Part shown: one piece after another, positions 49,388-58,206 of the stretch
Layout of the letters: every line of letters starts with the position of its first letter
How positions within the stretch are numbered: the stretch's first letter is position 1
From: Agrobacterium tumefaciens
GTDB taxonomy: Bacteria; Pseudomonadota; Alphaproteobacteria; Rhizobiales; Rhizobiaceae
Direction: 5' to 3'
NCBI RefSeq assembly: GCF_013318015.2
Contig: NZ_CP115841.1
Span: forward strand, 930,001-994,000
DNA: 64,000 bases
The notes under the pieces: model-generated
The model's input: only the letters and a program-made list of their open reading frames with translations
What the model was told of the DNA's origin: nothing
Database searches by the model: none
Made by a program: the position numbers and the translations under genes

Positions 49388-49819
49388 GCGGTCTCAAGCT
49401 TAGACAGATGAACAAAGCCGATCGCGATGCGGTCGGCTTTGTCGGTTTTGCCGCGTGGCATGCCGGCGAAGCTTTCGACGCCTCATATCTCGATTCCCAT
49501 GTCATCGAGCGGGTGAGGGGCGAATTCCAAAACTTCGCCAAGTCTCCGACCGGTGATGTTGTCGTTGCCGAAATGGACGGTGTCGTCGTCGGTTGGGGCG
49601 CTTGCGATGCCAAGCCTCATCATATTTCCGATCTGTGGGTGGACCCAACCTGGCAGGGCAAGGCCGCTTGCCACCATCGACACTCATGCCAGGAACCGCG
49701 CCGCCCTCGGTCTTTACGAGCGCTGCGGTTTTCAGATCGTCTGGCGCGGCATGGAATATTCCGACATCATGAAAGTCGAACTTGAGAAAGTGAAGTTGGA
49801 GCAAAAGCTCTCTTCATAA
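49378..49819 (+). pseudogene. GNAT acetyltransferase broken by an internal frameshifting deletion
   Basis: Two frames join to one acetyltransferase. The first, from a GTG at 49378 that overlaps the gatA end, reads LKLRQMNKADRDAV ... EMDGVVVGWGACDAKPHHISDLWVDPTWQGKA. At about 49663 the homology shifts to another frame: ATIDTHARNRAALGLYERCGFQIVWRGMEY, ending at 49819. About 20 residues that should hold the acetyl-CoA pyrophosphate loop are missing between the two. The event is a deletion of roughly 60 bases not a multiple of three. A sequencing error cannot explain the lost residues. Confidence 0.75.
49412..49448 (+). terminator. Terminator-like hairpin after gatA
   Basis: ACAAAGCCGA (49412-49421) and TCGGCTTTGT (49433-49442) form a perfect ten-pair stem with an 11-base loop, followed by CGGTTTTG. 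It lies inside the start of the broken GNAT gene, whose residues NKADRDAVGFV are encoded by it. Confidence 0.6.
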
Positions 49820-49884
49820 TTTGTTTCACCGTCGATGCCGCATGGCGAAATGCCGGGCGACAGCATTCCCGCCGCCCGGTCGGT

Positions 49885-50142
49885 TTATCGGTTGTCCAAC
49901 TCACCCCTTACGAGCGCCAGCCCGCGCGTGGTGATGCGGTAGGGCTTGCCGCCTGACGAGGCGATGGCTCTCTTCCGTTTCAGTTTGCGGAAGGTGAGGA
50001 GATCGAGGCCGCTGAAAATCCAGCCGTCGCGCGTATAGAGCGCGAGTTTTTCGATTTTGTGATGGTCGTCTCGAACGAGTTCGATGCTGCCGCCCTGGGC
50101 GAGCAGGTGAAGAATGCGCTGTTCGGCGCGGGAAATGTCCAT
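49885..50142 (-). CDS. YjhX family (UPF0386) protein
   Basis: An 85-residue protein aligned over its whole length with E. coli YjhX: MDISRAEQRILHLLAQGG, LTFRKLKRKRAI and GKPYRITTRGLALVR...DNR. YjhX has been described as a toxin paired with YjhQ, a GNAT-like antitoxin. Here no dedicated partner is adjacent in operon, though GNAT sequences lie on both sides. The winged-helix-like pattern suggests nucleic-acid binding. Function is uncertain. Confidence 0.88.
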   Translation of the reverse strand: MDISRAEQRILHLLAQGGSIELVRDDHHKIEKLALYTRDGWIFSGLDLLTFRKLKRKRAIASSGGKPYRITTRGLALVRGELDNR

Positions 50143-50439
50143 TGTCGGAAATCCGGTCGGCGTCTTCTAGACGCATGAAAACAAGTCCGGTTGCCGTTAA
50201 GGCATCCAGGTCGGTTTCATAATGGCCCGGCGCGCAAGAAACTTGCGGGCAGGGCCGTTACCGGGACTCCGATTGAGCGAACATAAAAGCTCCTTGTTTG
50301 CTCTTTTTGGTTAGCGGGGGAGACGTGTGCGGTCAAGTCCCACGGGCATCACCCGACCGGGTGGGCAGGGTGTGTGGAAACCGCACTGGCCGAATCGCAC
50401 CACCGGTGCTTTACTTCGTTGGGCCATGGAGGGCGCGGC

Positions 50440-50949
50440 TTGATCGTCATTCGCAATGCGCAGGAGCAGGAAGCGGAGGTTCTGGCAGCCATCGGCCTCA
50501 GGGCATGGCGGCAGGCCACAACGGCGCTCGGCATTACCGCGACGCTTTACGATAACGCAGCCAGTGCCTTTTCCAATTTCACCCGCTCGTCCTGGCTTGC
50601 CATCCGCGTGGCCGAGTTCGGGGGCGCGGTTGCCGGATGGGCGGCACGGGAACATTTCAACGAGGCGATTTCCGATTTCTGGATCGATCCGGATTTTCAG
50701 CGCAGGGGTATAGGCAGCCTCCTGCTTGCGGATATCGAACGGCAGATATTGCAACGTGATTTCGAAACCATCCGGCTTGAAACTCATGCGCAGAACGAAC
50801 CGGCGGTCGCCTTTTTCCGTCATCACGGTTACAGCGTCCACTGGCTCTCCGTCTCCTATGCGCCGAAGCTTGATCGCGACGTGCAATCCGTCGGCCTGCA
50901 AAAGCAGCTGGTCGAGGTCGAGAGCGGCCTTTATGGGCCGGGATTCTGA
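50440..50949 (+). CDS. GNAT family N-acetyltransferase
   Basis: A 169-residue acetyltransferase. I choose the TTG at 50440 because GGAGGG lies six bases before it and the fold begins LIVIRNAQEQEAEVLAA; a GTG at 50374 would add 22 residues. The acetyl-CoA loop is FQRRGIGSLLL, followed by LETHAQNEPAVAFFRHHGY. Its 3' end overlaps that of the DUF1294 gene by 19 bases. The substrate is unknown. Confidence 0.85.
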   Translation: MIVIRNAQEQEAEVLAAIGLRAWRQATTALGITATLYDNAASAFSNFTRSSWLAIRVAEFGGAVAGWAAREHFNEAISDFWIDPDFQRRGIGSLLLADIERQILQRDFETIRLETHAQNEPAVAFFRHHGYSVHWLSVSYAPKLDRDVQSVGLQKQLVEVESGLYGPGF

Positions 50950-51263
50950 GAGAGCGTCTGCAGGCCGGTTACAAGCCGTATCGGCCAGTCCGGCATGATG
51001 GCGAGGGACGCGACAAGGCCCACCTGTAAAATTACGATGGATATCAGGATGCTGCGGAAGGGTTCCTTGCGGGTTTTGTGGCGCAGCAGTTGTTGAGCCG
51101 AGACTGCACCCATGCTGCCGCCAATAAAAGCAAGCAATAACAGAGTACTTTCCCGAATGCGCCAGCCACCGTTTCTTGCCGCCTCCTTGTCCCACCAATA
51201 GACAAGAAAGACGAAAAGATTGAAGGCCATATAGGTCATGAAGCAGAGAGCGATCTTGGTCAT
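50931..51263 (-). CDS. DUF1294 family membrane protein
   Basis: A 110-residue protein from MTKIALCFMTYMAFNLF. It has an N-terminal helix, then the DUF1294 signature YWWDKEAARNGGWRIRESTLLLLAFIGGSMGA, followed by HKTRKEPFR and a last helix. Function is unknown. It diverges from gatB, whose start lies 151 bases away. Confidence 0.88.
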   Translation of the reverse strand: MTKIALCFMTYMAFNLFVFLVYWWDKEAARNGGWRIRESTLLLLAFIGGSMGAVSAQQLLRHKTRKEPFRSILISIVILQVGLVASLAIMPDWPIRLVTGLQTLSQNPGP

Positions 51264-51414
51264 GACGTGAATAGAAACTGAGAACCGTAAAAAACGCGTA
51301 TCCGGTTTCGGCGAAAATCCGGTGCTTGGCGCGACAGGGTGCAAGATGTCTTGCGCCCGCGCTCCATTTGTTCTACCCACCAAGGCCAAAGAACCCGTAT
51401 ATCGTGAGCTTCAT

Positions 51415-52920
51415 ATGACCCTTGTAGACGTGCGCACCCCCGACCCGAAACGCTTCATTCCCGGCGCCACCGGCGATTGGGAAATCGTGATCGGCCTGGA
51501 GGTGCATGCGCAGGTTCTCTCCAATTCCAAGCTGTTTTCCGGCGCTTCGACCACTTTCGGCAATGCGCCGAACTCCAACGTGTCGCTGGTGGACGCCGCC
51601 ATGCCCGGCATGCTTCCCGTCATCAACGAGGAATGCGTCAAGCAGGCGGTGCGCACCGGTCTCGGCCTGAAGGCCAAGATCAACAACCGTTCGATCTTCG
51701 ACCGCAAGAACTATTTCTATCCGGATTTGCCGCAGGGCTACCAGATTTCGCAGTTCAAGGACCCGATCGTCGGTGAGGGCATCATCACGATTTCGCTCGG
51801 TCCGGATCGTCAGGGCAATTTCGAGGATATCGAGATCGGCATCGAGCGCCTGCATCTGGAGCAGGACGCCGGCAAGTCCATGCACGACCAGCACCCGACC
51901 ATGTCCTTCGTGGACCTGAACCGTTCGGGCGTGGCGCTGATGGAAATCGTCTCCAAGCCCGACATGCGCTCGTCAGATGAGGCAAAGGCCTATCTCACCA
52001 AGCTGCGCTCCATCGTGCGTTATCTCGGCACCTGCGACGGCAACATGGACGAAGGCTCGATGCGCGCCGACGTCAACGTCTCCGTGCGCCGTCCCGGCGA
52101 AGGTTTCGGCACGCGCTGCGAGATCAAGAACGTCAACTCCATCCGCTTCGTCGGCCAGGCCATCGAATATGAGGCGCGCCGCCAGATCGCCATTCTCGAA
52201 GACGGCGGTGTCATCGATCAGGAAACTCGCCTGTTCGATCCCGGCAAGGGTGAGACGCGTTCCATGCGCTCCAAGGAAGACGCGCATGACTATCGCTATT
52301 TCCCTGATCCGGACCTGCTGCCGCTTGAATTCGACGATGCTTTCGTCGAGGCGCTGAAGGTCGATCTGCCGGAACTGCCTGATGACAAGAAGGCCCGTTT
52401 CGTTGCCGATCTTGGCCTGTCGGTCTACGACGCCTCGATCCTCGTTTCGGAAAAGGCGATCGCCGATTATTACGAGTCGGTTGCTGCCGGCCGCGACCCG
52501 AAGGCCGCCGCCAACTGGGTCATCAACGATCTTCTCGGTGCGCTGAACAAATCAGGCAAGGACATCGAGACGACGCCGGTTTCTCCCGAACAGCTGGGCG
52601 GCATTATCGATCTCATCAAGTCCGAGACCATTTCCGGCAAGATCGCCAAGGATGTGTTCGAAATCGTCTGGAACGAGGGTGGCAACCCGGCCGAAATCGT
52701 CGAGACGCGCGGCATGAAGCAGGTGACGGATACCGGCGCCATCGAAAAGGCTGTGGACGAGATCATCGCCGCCAACCCCGATCAGGTCGAGAAGGTGAAA
52801 GCGAAGCCAGCGCTTGCCGGCTGGTTCGTCGGCCAGGTCATGAAGGCGACGGGCGGCAAGGCCAACCCGCAGGCCGTGCAGGCGCTGGTGAAGGCCAAGC
52901 TCGGCATCGAGGACGAGTAA
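51415..52920 (+). CDS. gatB: Asp-tRNA(Asn)/Glu-tRNA(Gln) amidotransferase subunit B
   Basis: This subunit binds the misacylated tRNA and activates it with ATP. It has 501 residues from [36 protein letters not shown] and [13 protein letters not shown] are the conserved N-terminal blocks; the C-terminal YqeY-like helical domain covers about 355-501. It is unlinked from gatCA by 2 kb of acetyltransferase and small genes. Two hairpins follow. Confidence 0.98.
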   Translation: MTLVDVRTPDPKRFIPGATGDWEIVIGLEVHAQVLSNSKLFSGASTTFGNAPNSNVSLVDAAMPGMLPVINEECVKQAVRTGLGLKAKINNRSIFDRKNYFYPDLPQGYQISQFKDPIVGEGIITISLGPDRQGNFEDIEIGIERLHLEQDAGKSMHDQHPTMSFVDLNRSGVALMEIVSKPDMRSSDEAKAYLTKLRSIVRYLGTCDGNMDEGSMRADVNVSVRRPGEGFGTRCEIKNVNSIRFVGQAIEYEARRQIAILEDGGVIDQETRLFDPGKGETRSMRSKEDAHDYRYFPDPDLLPLEFDDAFVEALKVDLPELPDDKKARFVADLGLSVYDASILVSEKAIADYYESVAAGRDPKAAANWVINDLLGALNKSGKDIETTPVSPEQLGGIIDLIKSETISGKIAKDVFEIVWNEGGNPAEIVETRGMKQVTDTGAIEKAVDEIIAANPDQVEKVKAKPALAGWFVGQVMKATGGKANPQAVQALVKAKLGIEDE

Positions 52921-52974
52921 GCGGACGCTGCTTCCCGTGCCTGTACAAAGGCATTGAAGTAGCAAGTTCTCATC

Positions 52975-53005
52975 CGTCATTCTCGGCATAAGCCCGAGGA
53001 TGACG
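52975..53005. repeat. Palindrome of the CGTCAT/ATGACG family after gatB
   Basis: CGTCAT-T-CTCGG (52975-52986) pairs with CCGAG-G-ATGACG (52994-53005), a 12-pair stem in RNA with one U-G pair and a seven-base loop. The outer arms match those of the palindrome at 15310-15339. Confidence 0.6.
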
Positions 53006-53031
53006 TCGAGCACTGGGACTGACATTGATTT

Positions 53032-53060
53032 ATGCCGGGATCACGCCCGGCATTTCTGTT
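53032..53060 (+). terminator. Intrinsic terminator after gatB
   Basis: ATGCCGGG (53032-53039) and CCCGGCAT (53046-53053) form a perfect eight-pair stem with loop ATCACG, followed by TTCTGTTT. It lies about 110 bases after the gatB stop and 27 bases before the next ATG. Confidence 0.7.
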
Positions 53061-53079
53061 TCGAGACGGAGCAAACATC

Positions 53080-53577
53080 ATGTTTTTCATACGCACGGCA
53101 AGCCAGCGCGATATCGAGCCGGTCCGGGCGCTTCTGGCTACCACCTGGCATGCGACCTACGACGCGATCTACGGCGCGGACAAGGTGAAGGAGCTGATTG
53201 CCGCATGGCATTCGCCACAGGCCATGAAGGACCGCATCGAGAAAAAGGGCGGCGAATTTCTGGTGGCCGATAATGGCCGGCAGATCGGCGGTATGGCTTA
53301 TGCTTCCATGTCTGCGAAGATGAGCAAGACGGCCCTGTTGCACCAGCTTTATGTCGGGCCCGAATTCCAGCGTCAGGGGGTCGGCCGCGATCTCTTCGCC
53401 GAGCTTGAAACCTGCTTTCCGGATGCGGAAATCATGCGTCTGGAAGTGGAGCCCAAAAATACTGTCGCAATAGCCTTTTATGAAGGCGTCGGATTTACCG
53501 AGGTTGACCGAATCGAGCGCATGGCGGGTATCGATGGTTTTCCCGGTATCGTCATGGAAAAGAGCCTGAAACGATGA
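53080..53577 (+). CDS. GNAT family N-acetyltransferase
   Basis: A 165-residue acetyltransferase from MFFIRTASQRDIEPV. The acetyl-CoA loop is FQRQGVGRDLF (about 104-114) and the C-terminal pattern LEVEPKNTVAIAFYEGVGF is typical. The last four bases overlap the start of the next GNAT gene (ATGA), so the two are translated together. Substrates are unknown. Confidence 0.9.
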   Translation: MFFIRTASQRDIEPVRALLATTWHATYDAIYGADKVKELIAAWHSPQAMKDRIEKKGGEFLVADNGRQIGGMAYASMSAKMSKTALLHQLYVGPEFQRQGVGRDLFAELETCFPDAEIMRLEVEPKNTVAIAFYEGVGFTEVDRIERMAGIDGFPGIVMEKSLKR

Positions 53578-54047
53578 ATGCGACATTAGATACGCTGATA
53601 ATCCGCGCGGCACGGCAAGAGGATGTTTCCGCACTCGCGGCCATCTATGCCGCTGACGAAATCGGAGGCCACGGCGATACGGCCGACGAATCGGCGCTGC
53701 CGGACTATCTCGCGGCCTTCCGCGATATCGAGGCGTCCCCCACCGAGACGCTTTACGTGGCGGAACTGGACGGCGAGATCGTCGGCACTTTCCAGACGGC
53801 CATCCTGACCAAGCTTATCGGGCGCGGCGCCAAATCCATGGTGATTGAAGCGGTGCAGACGCGGCCCGACATGCGCGGCCGTGGCATCGGCGCAGTCATG
53901 ATCAACTATTGCCTTGATGAAGCGCGCGCCAAGGGCATGAAAGCCGTGCAGCTCACCTCCAACGTGGCGAGGCTCGATGCCCATCGCTTTTACGAGCGGC
54001 TGGGTTTCGAGAAGCGGCATTTCGGTTTCAGGATGAAGCTGAAATAG
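53574..54047 (+). CDS. GNAT family N-acetyltransferase
   Basis: A 157-residue acetyltransferase coupled to the previous one. The start LIIRAARQEDVSALAAIY, the loop RPDMRGRGIGAVM and the end SNVARLDAHRFYERLGFEKRHFGFRMKL are standard. Paired GNATs with ATGA overlap suggest related or sequential substrates, but none can be named. Confidence 0.9.
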   Translation: MNATLDTLIIRAARQEDVSALAAIYAADEIGGHGDTADESALPDYLAAFRDIEASPTETLYVAELDGEIVGTFQTAILTKLIGRGAKSMVIEAVQTRPDMRGRGIGAVMINYCLDEARAKGMKAVQLTSNVARLDAHRFYERLGFEKRHFGFRMKLK

Positions 54048-54156
54048 CGCGGATATATCGGGAAATACTGGACAATCGCCGTGAGGGGCGGCATAAGCTT
54101 GTCTTGTGCCGTGCACGGAAAATCGCTGCGGCGCATTCAAGCCCGAGGAACGCATA

Positions 54157-54555
54157 ATGAAGACTCTCCTGACGCAAATCTTCACCTGGTGGAACGGCCA
54201 GACGATCGGAACGCGGTTTCACACCTGGCGTTTCGGCAAGAAGGTCGGACAGGACGAGTTGGGCAACACCTATTACGAAGGCGGCACCACCTCCTGGGGC
54301 ATGCCGCGCCGTTGGGTGATCTATAACGGTTATGCCGAAGCTTCGGCCATTCCGCCCGGCTGGCATGGCTGGATGCACTACCGCACCGACGTGCCGCCGA
54401 GCCAGGAAACATATGTTCCGCGGGAATGGCAGAAGGCGCATCAGGCCAACCTTACCGGCACATCCAAGGCCTATCGCCCACAGGGATCGCTGGCGGTCGC
54501 AGGCGAGCGTCCACGCGTAACCGGCGACTACGACGCCTGGACCCCCGGCAACTGA
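54157..54555 (+). CDS. NDUFA12-type accessory subunit of NADH:ubiquinone oxidoreductase
   Basis: A 132-residue homologue of the mitochondrial complex I subunit B17.2/NDUFA12, found also in alphaproteobacteria. I start at the ATG 54157 (MKTLLTQIFTWWNGQTIGTR). Diagnostic blocks are GKKVGQDELGNTYYEGG, PRRWVIYNGYAEASAIPPGWHGWMH and the YRPQGSL end. It probably joins the complex encoded by the nuo genes at the other end of this window. DUF2155 and aat follow, a usual order. Confidence 0.95.
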   Translation: MKTLLTQIFTWWNGQTIGTRFHTWRFGKKVGQDELGNTYYEGGTTSWGMPRRWVIYNGYAEASAIPPGWHGWMHYRTDVPPSQETYVPREWQKAHQANLTGTSKAYRPQGSLAVAGERPRVTGDYDAWTPGN

Positions 54556-54700
54556 GCAGGGCAAAATGAGCATTGCGATGCGCGGTGTTGTGCAAAACGC
54601 CGCGCTTGGCACCCGACCTCACCGGTTTTTGCCACATTCCGCCCTTACGCGTTGATCCGGTCGTCGTCCCGACACAGGCAATTTTTTGGAGACATATCGT

Positions 54701-55138
54701 ATGAGGATATTCACGCGGGATCGTTCTTTGCGTGCGCTGACAGTCTCGCTGTTTGCAGCGGTCTCTGCTGTCATCCTCGTATCGCCCGTCTCCGCCGCCC
54801 GTCTTGAAAACCGCGTGGCAGTGTTTTCCGGCATCGACAAGATCACCGGCCGCATTACGTCTTTCGATGTCTATATCGACGAAACGGTTCAGTTCGGCGC
54901 GCTCCAGGTGACGCCTAAGGTCTGTTACTCGCGCGACCAGACGGAAGCCCAGAAGATCGATGCTTTCATCGAGGTGGATGAAATCACTCTCGACCGCAAG
55001 ATAAAGCGGATTTTCACTGGCTGGATGTTCGCCGACAGCCCCGGCCTCAATGCTGTCGAGCACCCGATCTACGACGTATGGCTGACGGGCTGCAAGCAGG
55101 ACTCTGAAGTTCCCGCTCCCTCAACGGCAAGCAAATAA
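54701..55138 (+). CDS. DUF2155 family periplasmic protein
   Basis: A 145-residue secreted protein from the ATG at 54701. The signal peptide runs to about residue 32 (VSPVSA-AR). The body with RVAVFSGIDKITGRITSFDVYI, then KVCYSRD and RIFTGWMFADSPGLNAVEHPIYDVWLTGC, is the DUF2155 family; the two Cys may pair. The family accompanies NDUFA12 and aat in alphaproteobacteria. Its stop codon lies inside a shared terminator. Confidence 0.9.
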   Translation: MRIFTRDRSLRALTVSLFAAVSAVILVSPVSAARLENRVAVFSGIDKITGRITSFDVYIDETVQFGALQVTPKVCYSRDQTEAQKIDAFIEVDEITLDRKIKRIFTGWMFADSPGLNAVEHPIYDVWLTGCKQDSEVPAPSTASK

Positions 55139-55157
55139 CGTTACGTTATGATTTTTA
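55135..55157. terminator. Compact terminator shared by DUF2155 and aat
   Basis: ATAACG-TTA-CGTTAT (55135-55149) is followed by GATTTTT on the plus strand. The stem includes the DUF2155 stop codon, and the T run includes the aat stop codon on the other strand. It separates two convergent genes. Confidence 0.6.
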
Positions 55158-55769
55158 GAATTGCAGGTCTGGCTGGTTGACGGCCTGATCGAGCATTTTC
55201 GCGTATTGCTGCTTCGGCACATCGATCGCGCCGAATGTCTTCAGATGCTCGGTGGTGAATTGAGTGTCGAGCAACACGAAACCGCTTGCTCTCAGCCGCT
55301 CCACCAGATGCACGAGGCAAATTTTCGAGGCGTTGGTGCGGCGGGAAAACATGCTCTCGCCGAAGAATGCGGCCCCAAGCGATACACCGTAAAGTCCGCC
55401 GACAAGTTCCTTGCCATCCCACGCCTCGACACTATGGGCATGGCCGATCTGGTGCAGTTCGGTGTAGAGTTTGCGAATTGTGGCGTTGATCCAAGTGCTC
55501 GGCCTGTCCGGCGCTTCAGCCGCACATCCTGCCATCACCGCTTCGAAAGCGGTATTGAAGCGTATCTCGAACGGCTTCTTGCGCATCGCCTTGGCGAGGC
55601 TTTTGGAAATGTGGAAATCGTTGAGCGGAATGATTCCGCGTATTTCCGGCTCGACCCAGAAAAGCTCGGGATCATCAGCCGAATCGGCCATCGGAAACAG
55701 GCCGGCGGAATAGGCGCGCAGCAATATATCGACGGTTATGCCGTTATTTTTGCTGCGCCGCCCAACCAT
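55155..55769 (-). CDS. aat: Leucyl/phenylalanyl-tRNA--protein transferase
   Basis: This N-end-rule enzyme adds Leu or Phe to proteins with N-terminal Arg or Lys, marking them for ClpAP via ClpS. It has 204 residues. [34 protein letters not shown] and [31 protein letters not shown] are the defining blocks. accC lies five bases upstream on the same strand, so it is likely co-transcribed with accBC. Confidence 0.97.
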   Translation of the reverse strand: MVGRRSKNNGITVDILLRAYSAGLFPMADSADDPELFWVEPEIRGIIPLNDFHISKSLAKAMRKKPFEIRFNTAFEAVMAGCAAEAPDRPSTWINATIRKLYTELHQIGHAHSVEAWDGKELVGGLYGVSLGAAFFGESMFSRRTNASKICLVHLVERLRASGFVLLDTQFTTEHLKTFGAIDVPKQQYAKMLDQAVNQPDLQF

Positions 55770-55774
55770 ATCTC

Positions 55775-57121
55775 TTAGTGAGACGCATCACCGGCCAGGT
55801 ATTTTTCCAGCCAGTGAATGTCGTAATTGCCGCTGAGGATATCTTCGTTCTGAAGAAGATCCTGGAAAAGCGGGAGCGTGGTCTTGATGCCGTCGACGAC
55901 GAACTCGTCCAGTGCCCGGCGCAGACGGCGGATGCATTCGTCACGGTCGCGACCGTGAACGATAAGCTTGCCGATCATGCTGTCGTAATAAGGCGGGATC
56001 TTGTAGCCCTGATAGGCACCCGAATCGACGCGCACGCCAAGGCCGCCCGGCGTATGGAAATAGGTCAACGTGCCGGGGGAGGGAACGAATGTGCGCGGGT
56101 CCTCGGCATTGATACGGCATTCGATGGCATGGCCATGGAATTCGATATCCGCCTGCGTGACCGACAGGCCCTGTCCCGAAGCAACCCTGATCTGTTCCTG
56201 CACGAGGTCCATGCCGGTGATCGCTTCCGTCACCGGGTGTTCCACCTGAAGACGCGTGTTCATTTCAATGAAATAGAACTCGCCGTTTTCGTAAAGGAAC
56301 TCGATGGTGCCGGCACCGCGATATTTCAGCTTGCGCATGGCGCTTGCACAAATTTCGCCGATCTTCATGCGCTGTTCAACGGTGAGGGCCGGGGAGTTCG
56401 CCTCTTCCAGCACCTTCTGGTGACGGCGCTGCAGCGAGCAATCGCGTTCGCCAAGGTGAATGGCGTTGCCTTCACCGTCGCCGAAAACCTGCACTTCGAT
56501 ATGACGCGGCTTGCCGAGGTATTTTTCCATATAAACGGCGTCGTTGCCGAAGGCAGCTGCCGCTTCGGAGCGGGCCGTCGACACCGCCTCGTCGAGATCC
56601 GCTTCCGTCTTCGCCACCTTCATGCCGCGACCGCCGCCGCCTGCCGTCGCCTTGATCAGGACCGGGAAGCCGATCGTCCGGGCGATTTCGAGCGCATTCT
56701 CGGGCTTCACTTCGCCGTCGGAGCCGGGAACCACGGGAATACCGAGTTCCTGCGCCGTCTGCTTGGCGGTGATCTTGTCGCCCATAAGGCGGATATGCTC
56801 TGCGGTCGGTCCGATGAAGGTAATGCCGTGCGCGTCGAGGATATCGGCGAACTTGGCGTTTTCCGACAGGAAGCCGTAACCGGGGTGAACAGCGTCAGCA
56901 CCGGTGATTTCGCAGGCCGCAACGATCTGGTGGATGTTGAGGTAGCTGTCACGCGAAGGCGGCGGGCCGATGCACACGCTTTCGTCGGCAAGGCGCACAT
57001 GCATGGCGTCCGCGTCTGCGGTGGAATGCACGGCGACTGTCGGAATGCCAAGCTCCTTGGCAGCGCGCAGGACGCGCAGCGCAATCTCGCCGCGGTTGGC
57101 TATGAGGATCTTCGAAACCAT
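55775..57121 (-). CDS. accC: Acetyl-CoA carboxylase biotin carboxylase subunit
   Basis: This enzyme carboxylates the biotin of AccB with bicarbonate and ATP, the first step of fatty-acid synthesis. It has 448 residues of ATP-grasp fold. [25 protein letters not shown], the glycine loop [13 protein letters not shown] and the [22 protein letters not shown] block are present. It follows accB after 12 bases. The carboxyltransferase genes accA and accD are not in the window. Confidence 0.98.
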   Translation of the reverse strand: MVSKILIANRGEIALRVLRAAKELGIPTVAVHSTADADAMHVRLADESVCIGPPPSRDSYLNIHQIVAACEITGADAVHPGYGFLSENAKFADILDAHGITFIGPTAEHIRLMGDKITAKQTAQELGIPVVPGSDGEVKPENALEIARTIGFPVLIKATAGGGGRGMKVAKTEADLDEAVSTARSEAAAAFGNDAVYMEKYLGKPRHIEVQVFGDGEGNAIHLGERDCSLQRRHQKVLEEANSPALTVEQRMKIGEICASAMRKLKYRGAGTIEFLYENGEFYFIEMNTRLQVEHPVTEAITGMDLVQEQIRVASGQGLSVTQADIEFHGHAIECRINAEDPRTFVPSPGTLTYFHTPGGLGVRVDSGAYQGYKIPPYYDSMIGKLIVHGRDRDECIRRLRRALDEFVVDGIKTTLPLFQDLLQNEDILSGNYDIHWLEKYLAGDASH

Positions 57122-57133
57122 GCTGAACCGCCT

Positions 57134-57619
57134 TTATTCGATGACCACGAGAGCTTCACCATACTCCACGGGCTGTGAGTCGTTGACGACGATTTCCACG
57201 ACCTTGCCGGACTTCGGAGCCGGAATCTGGTTCATGGTCTTCATGGCTTCGACGATGAGGATGGTCTGGCCTTCCTTGACGGTCGCGCCCACTTCGACGA
57301 ACGGACGTGCGCCCGGAGCAGGCGACAGGTAAACCGTGCCGACCATTGGCGAGGTAACGGTATTGGCCGGGTTGCGGGCAGGTGCTGCGGCGACCGCAGG
57401 TGCTGCCGGAGCGGCAACTGCCGCCGCTGCAGGGGCTGGCGCCGGTGCTGCGTAACCGGTGGGCGCTGCGGCATATACCGTGGTGGGCGGAGCGGCGCGG
57501 GAAACGCGGATGCGCAGGTCTTCCTGCTCCACTTCGATTTCCGAAAGGTCGGTATCGTTGAGGATATTCGCGAGCTCGCGGATCAGTTCCTTGTCGATAC
57601 CCTGTTTCTTTTCAGACAT
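57134..57619 (-). CDS. accB: Biotin carboxyl carrier protein of acetyl-CoA carboxylase
   Basis: This 161-residue carrier swings biotin between AccC and AccAD. The N-terminal 40 residues bind AccC, residues 43-85 are an Ala/Pro-rich linker, and the biotinyl domain follows. Lys127 in EAMKTMNQ is the biotinylated lysine, presumably modified by the BirA encoded at 12659. It lies 25 bases downstream of aroQ. Confidence 0.97.
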   Translation of the reverse strand: MSEKKQGIDKELIRELANILNDTDLSEIEVEQEDLRIRVSRAAPPTTVYAAAPTGYAAPAPAPAAAAVAAPAAPAVAAAPARNPANTVTSPMVGTVYLSPAPGARPFVEVGATVKEGQTILIVEAMKTMNQIPAPKSGKVVEIVVNDSQPVEYGEALVVIE

Positions 57620-57644
57620 GACAAACCCTATTCTTTGTTTCTTT

Positions 57645-58082
57645 TTATGCCGTGATGTTCTTCAGCGCGTGAAGCGCCATGATGTAGCCATATGGTCCGA
57701 AACCGCAGACCATGCCCTTCGCGGCGGGCGATACCATCGATTTGTGACGGAACTCTTCCCGCGCGTGGATGTTGGAAATATGCACTTCCACGACAGGCGT
57801 GGAAATCGCACGAATGGCGTCATGCAGCGCGATCGAGGTGTGGCTGTAGGCGCCGGGATTGATGACGACACCTGCCGCTCTCTCTCCCGCCTCATGCAAC
57901 CAGTCCACGAGCACGCCTTCGTGGTTGGACTGGCGGAATTCCACAGCGAACCCGAGATCTGCACCAGCAGCAAGACAATCATTCTCGATGTCTTTCAGCG
58001 TCTTGCCACCATAGATACCCGGTTCCCTCTTTCCCAGCATGTTGAGATTGGGGCCGTTGATGACGATGATGATGTTGCCCAT
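57645..58082 (-). CDS. aroQ: 3-dehydroquinate dehydratase, type II
   Basis: This shikimate-pathway enzyme removes water from 3-dehydroquinate. It has 145 residues from [17 protein letters not shown], the start supported by GGAA upstream; longer in-frame starts are less likely. Tyr24 (GIYGG) is the active-site tyrosine and Arg19 is on the lid. The C-terminal [18 protein letters not shown] block is diagnostic. The gene heads the aroQ-accB-accC(-aat) series. Confidence 0.96.
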   Translation of the reverse strand: MGNIIIVINGPNLNMLGKREPGIYGGKTLKDIENDCLAAGADLGFAVEFRQSNHEGVLVDWLHEAGERAAGVVINPGAYSHTSIALHDAIRAISTPVVEVHISNIHAREEFRHKSMVSPAAKGMVCGFGPYGYIMALHALKNITA

Positions 58083-58206
58083 TCGTGTTTCCATAAGAAA
58101 ATCAGCGACACCTATAGACTGCGCAGCCTTCAAGGAAAAGCCCCCGAAAGCCGTAAACAGCCGGCAGGCCCGGCATCCACAGGGAATGCAGCGGCTTTTT
58201 GCGGAA

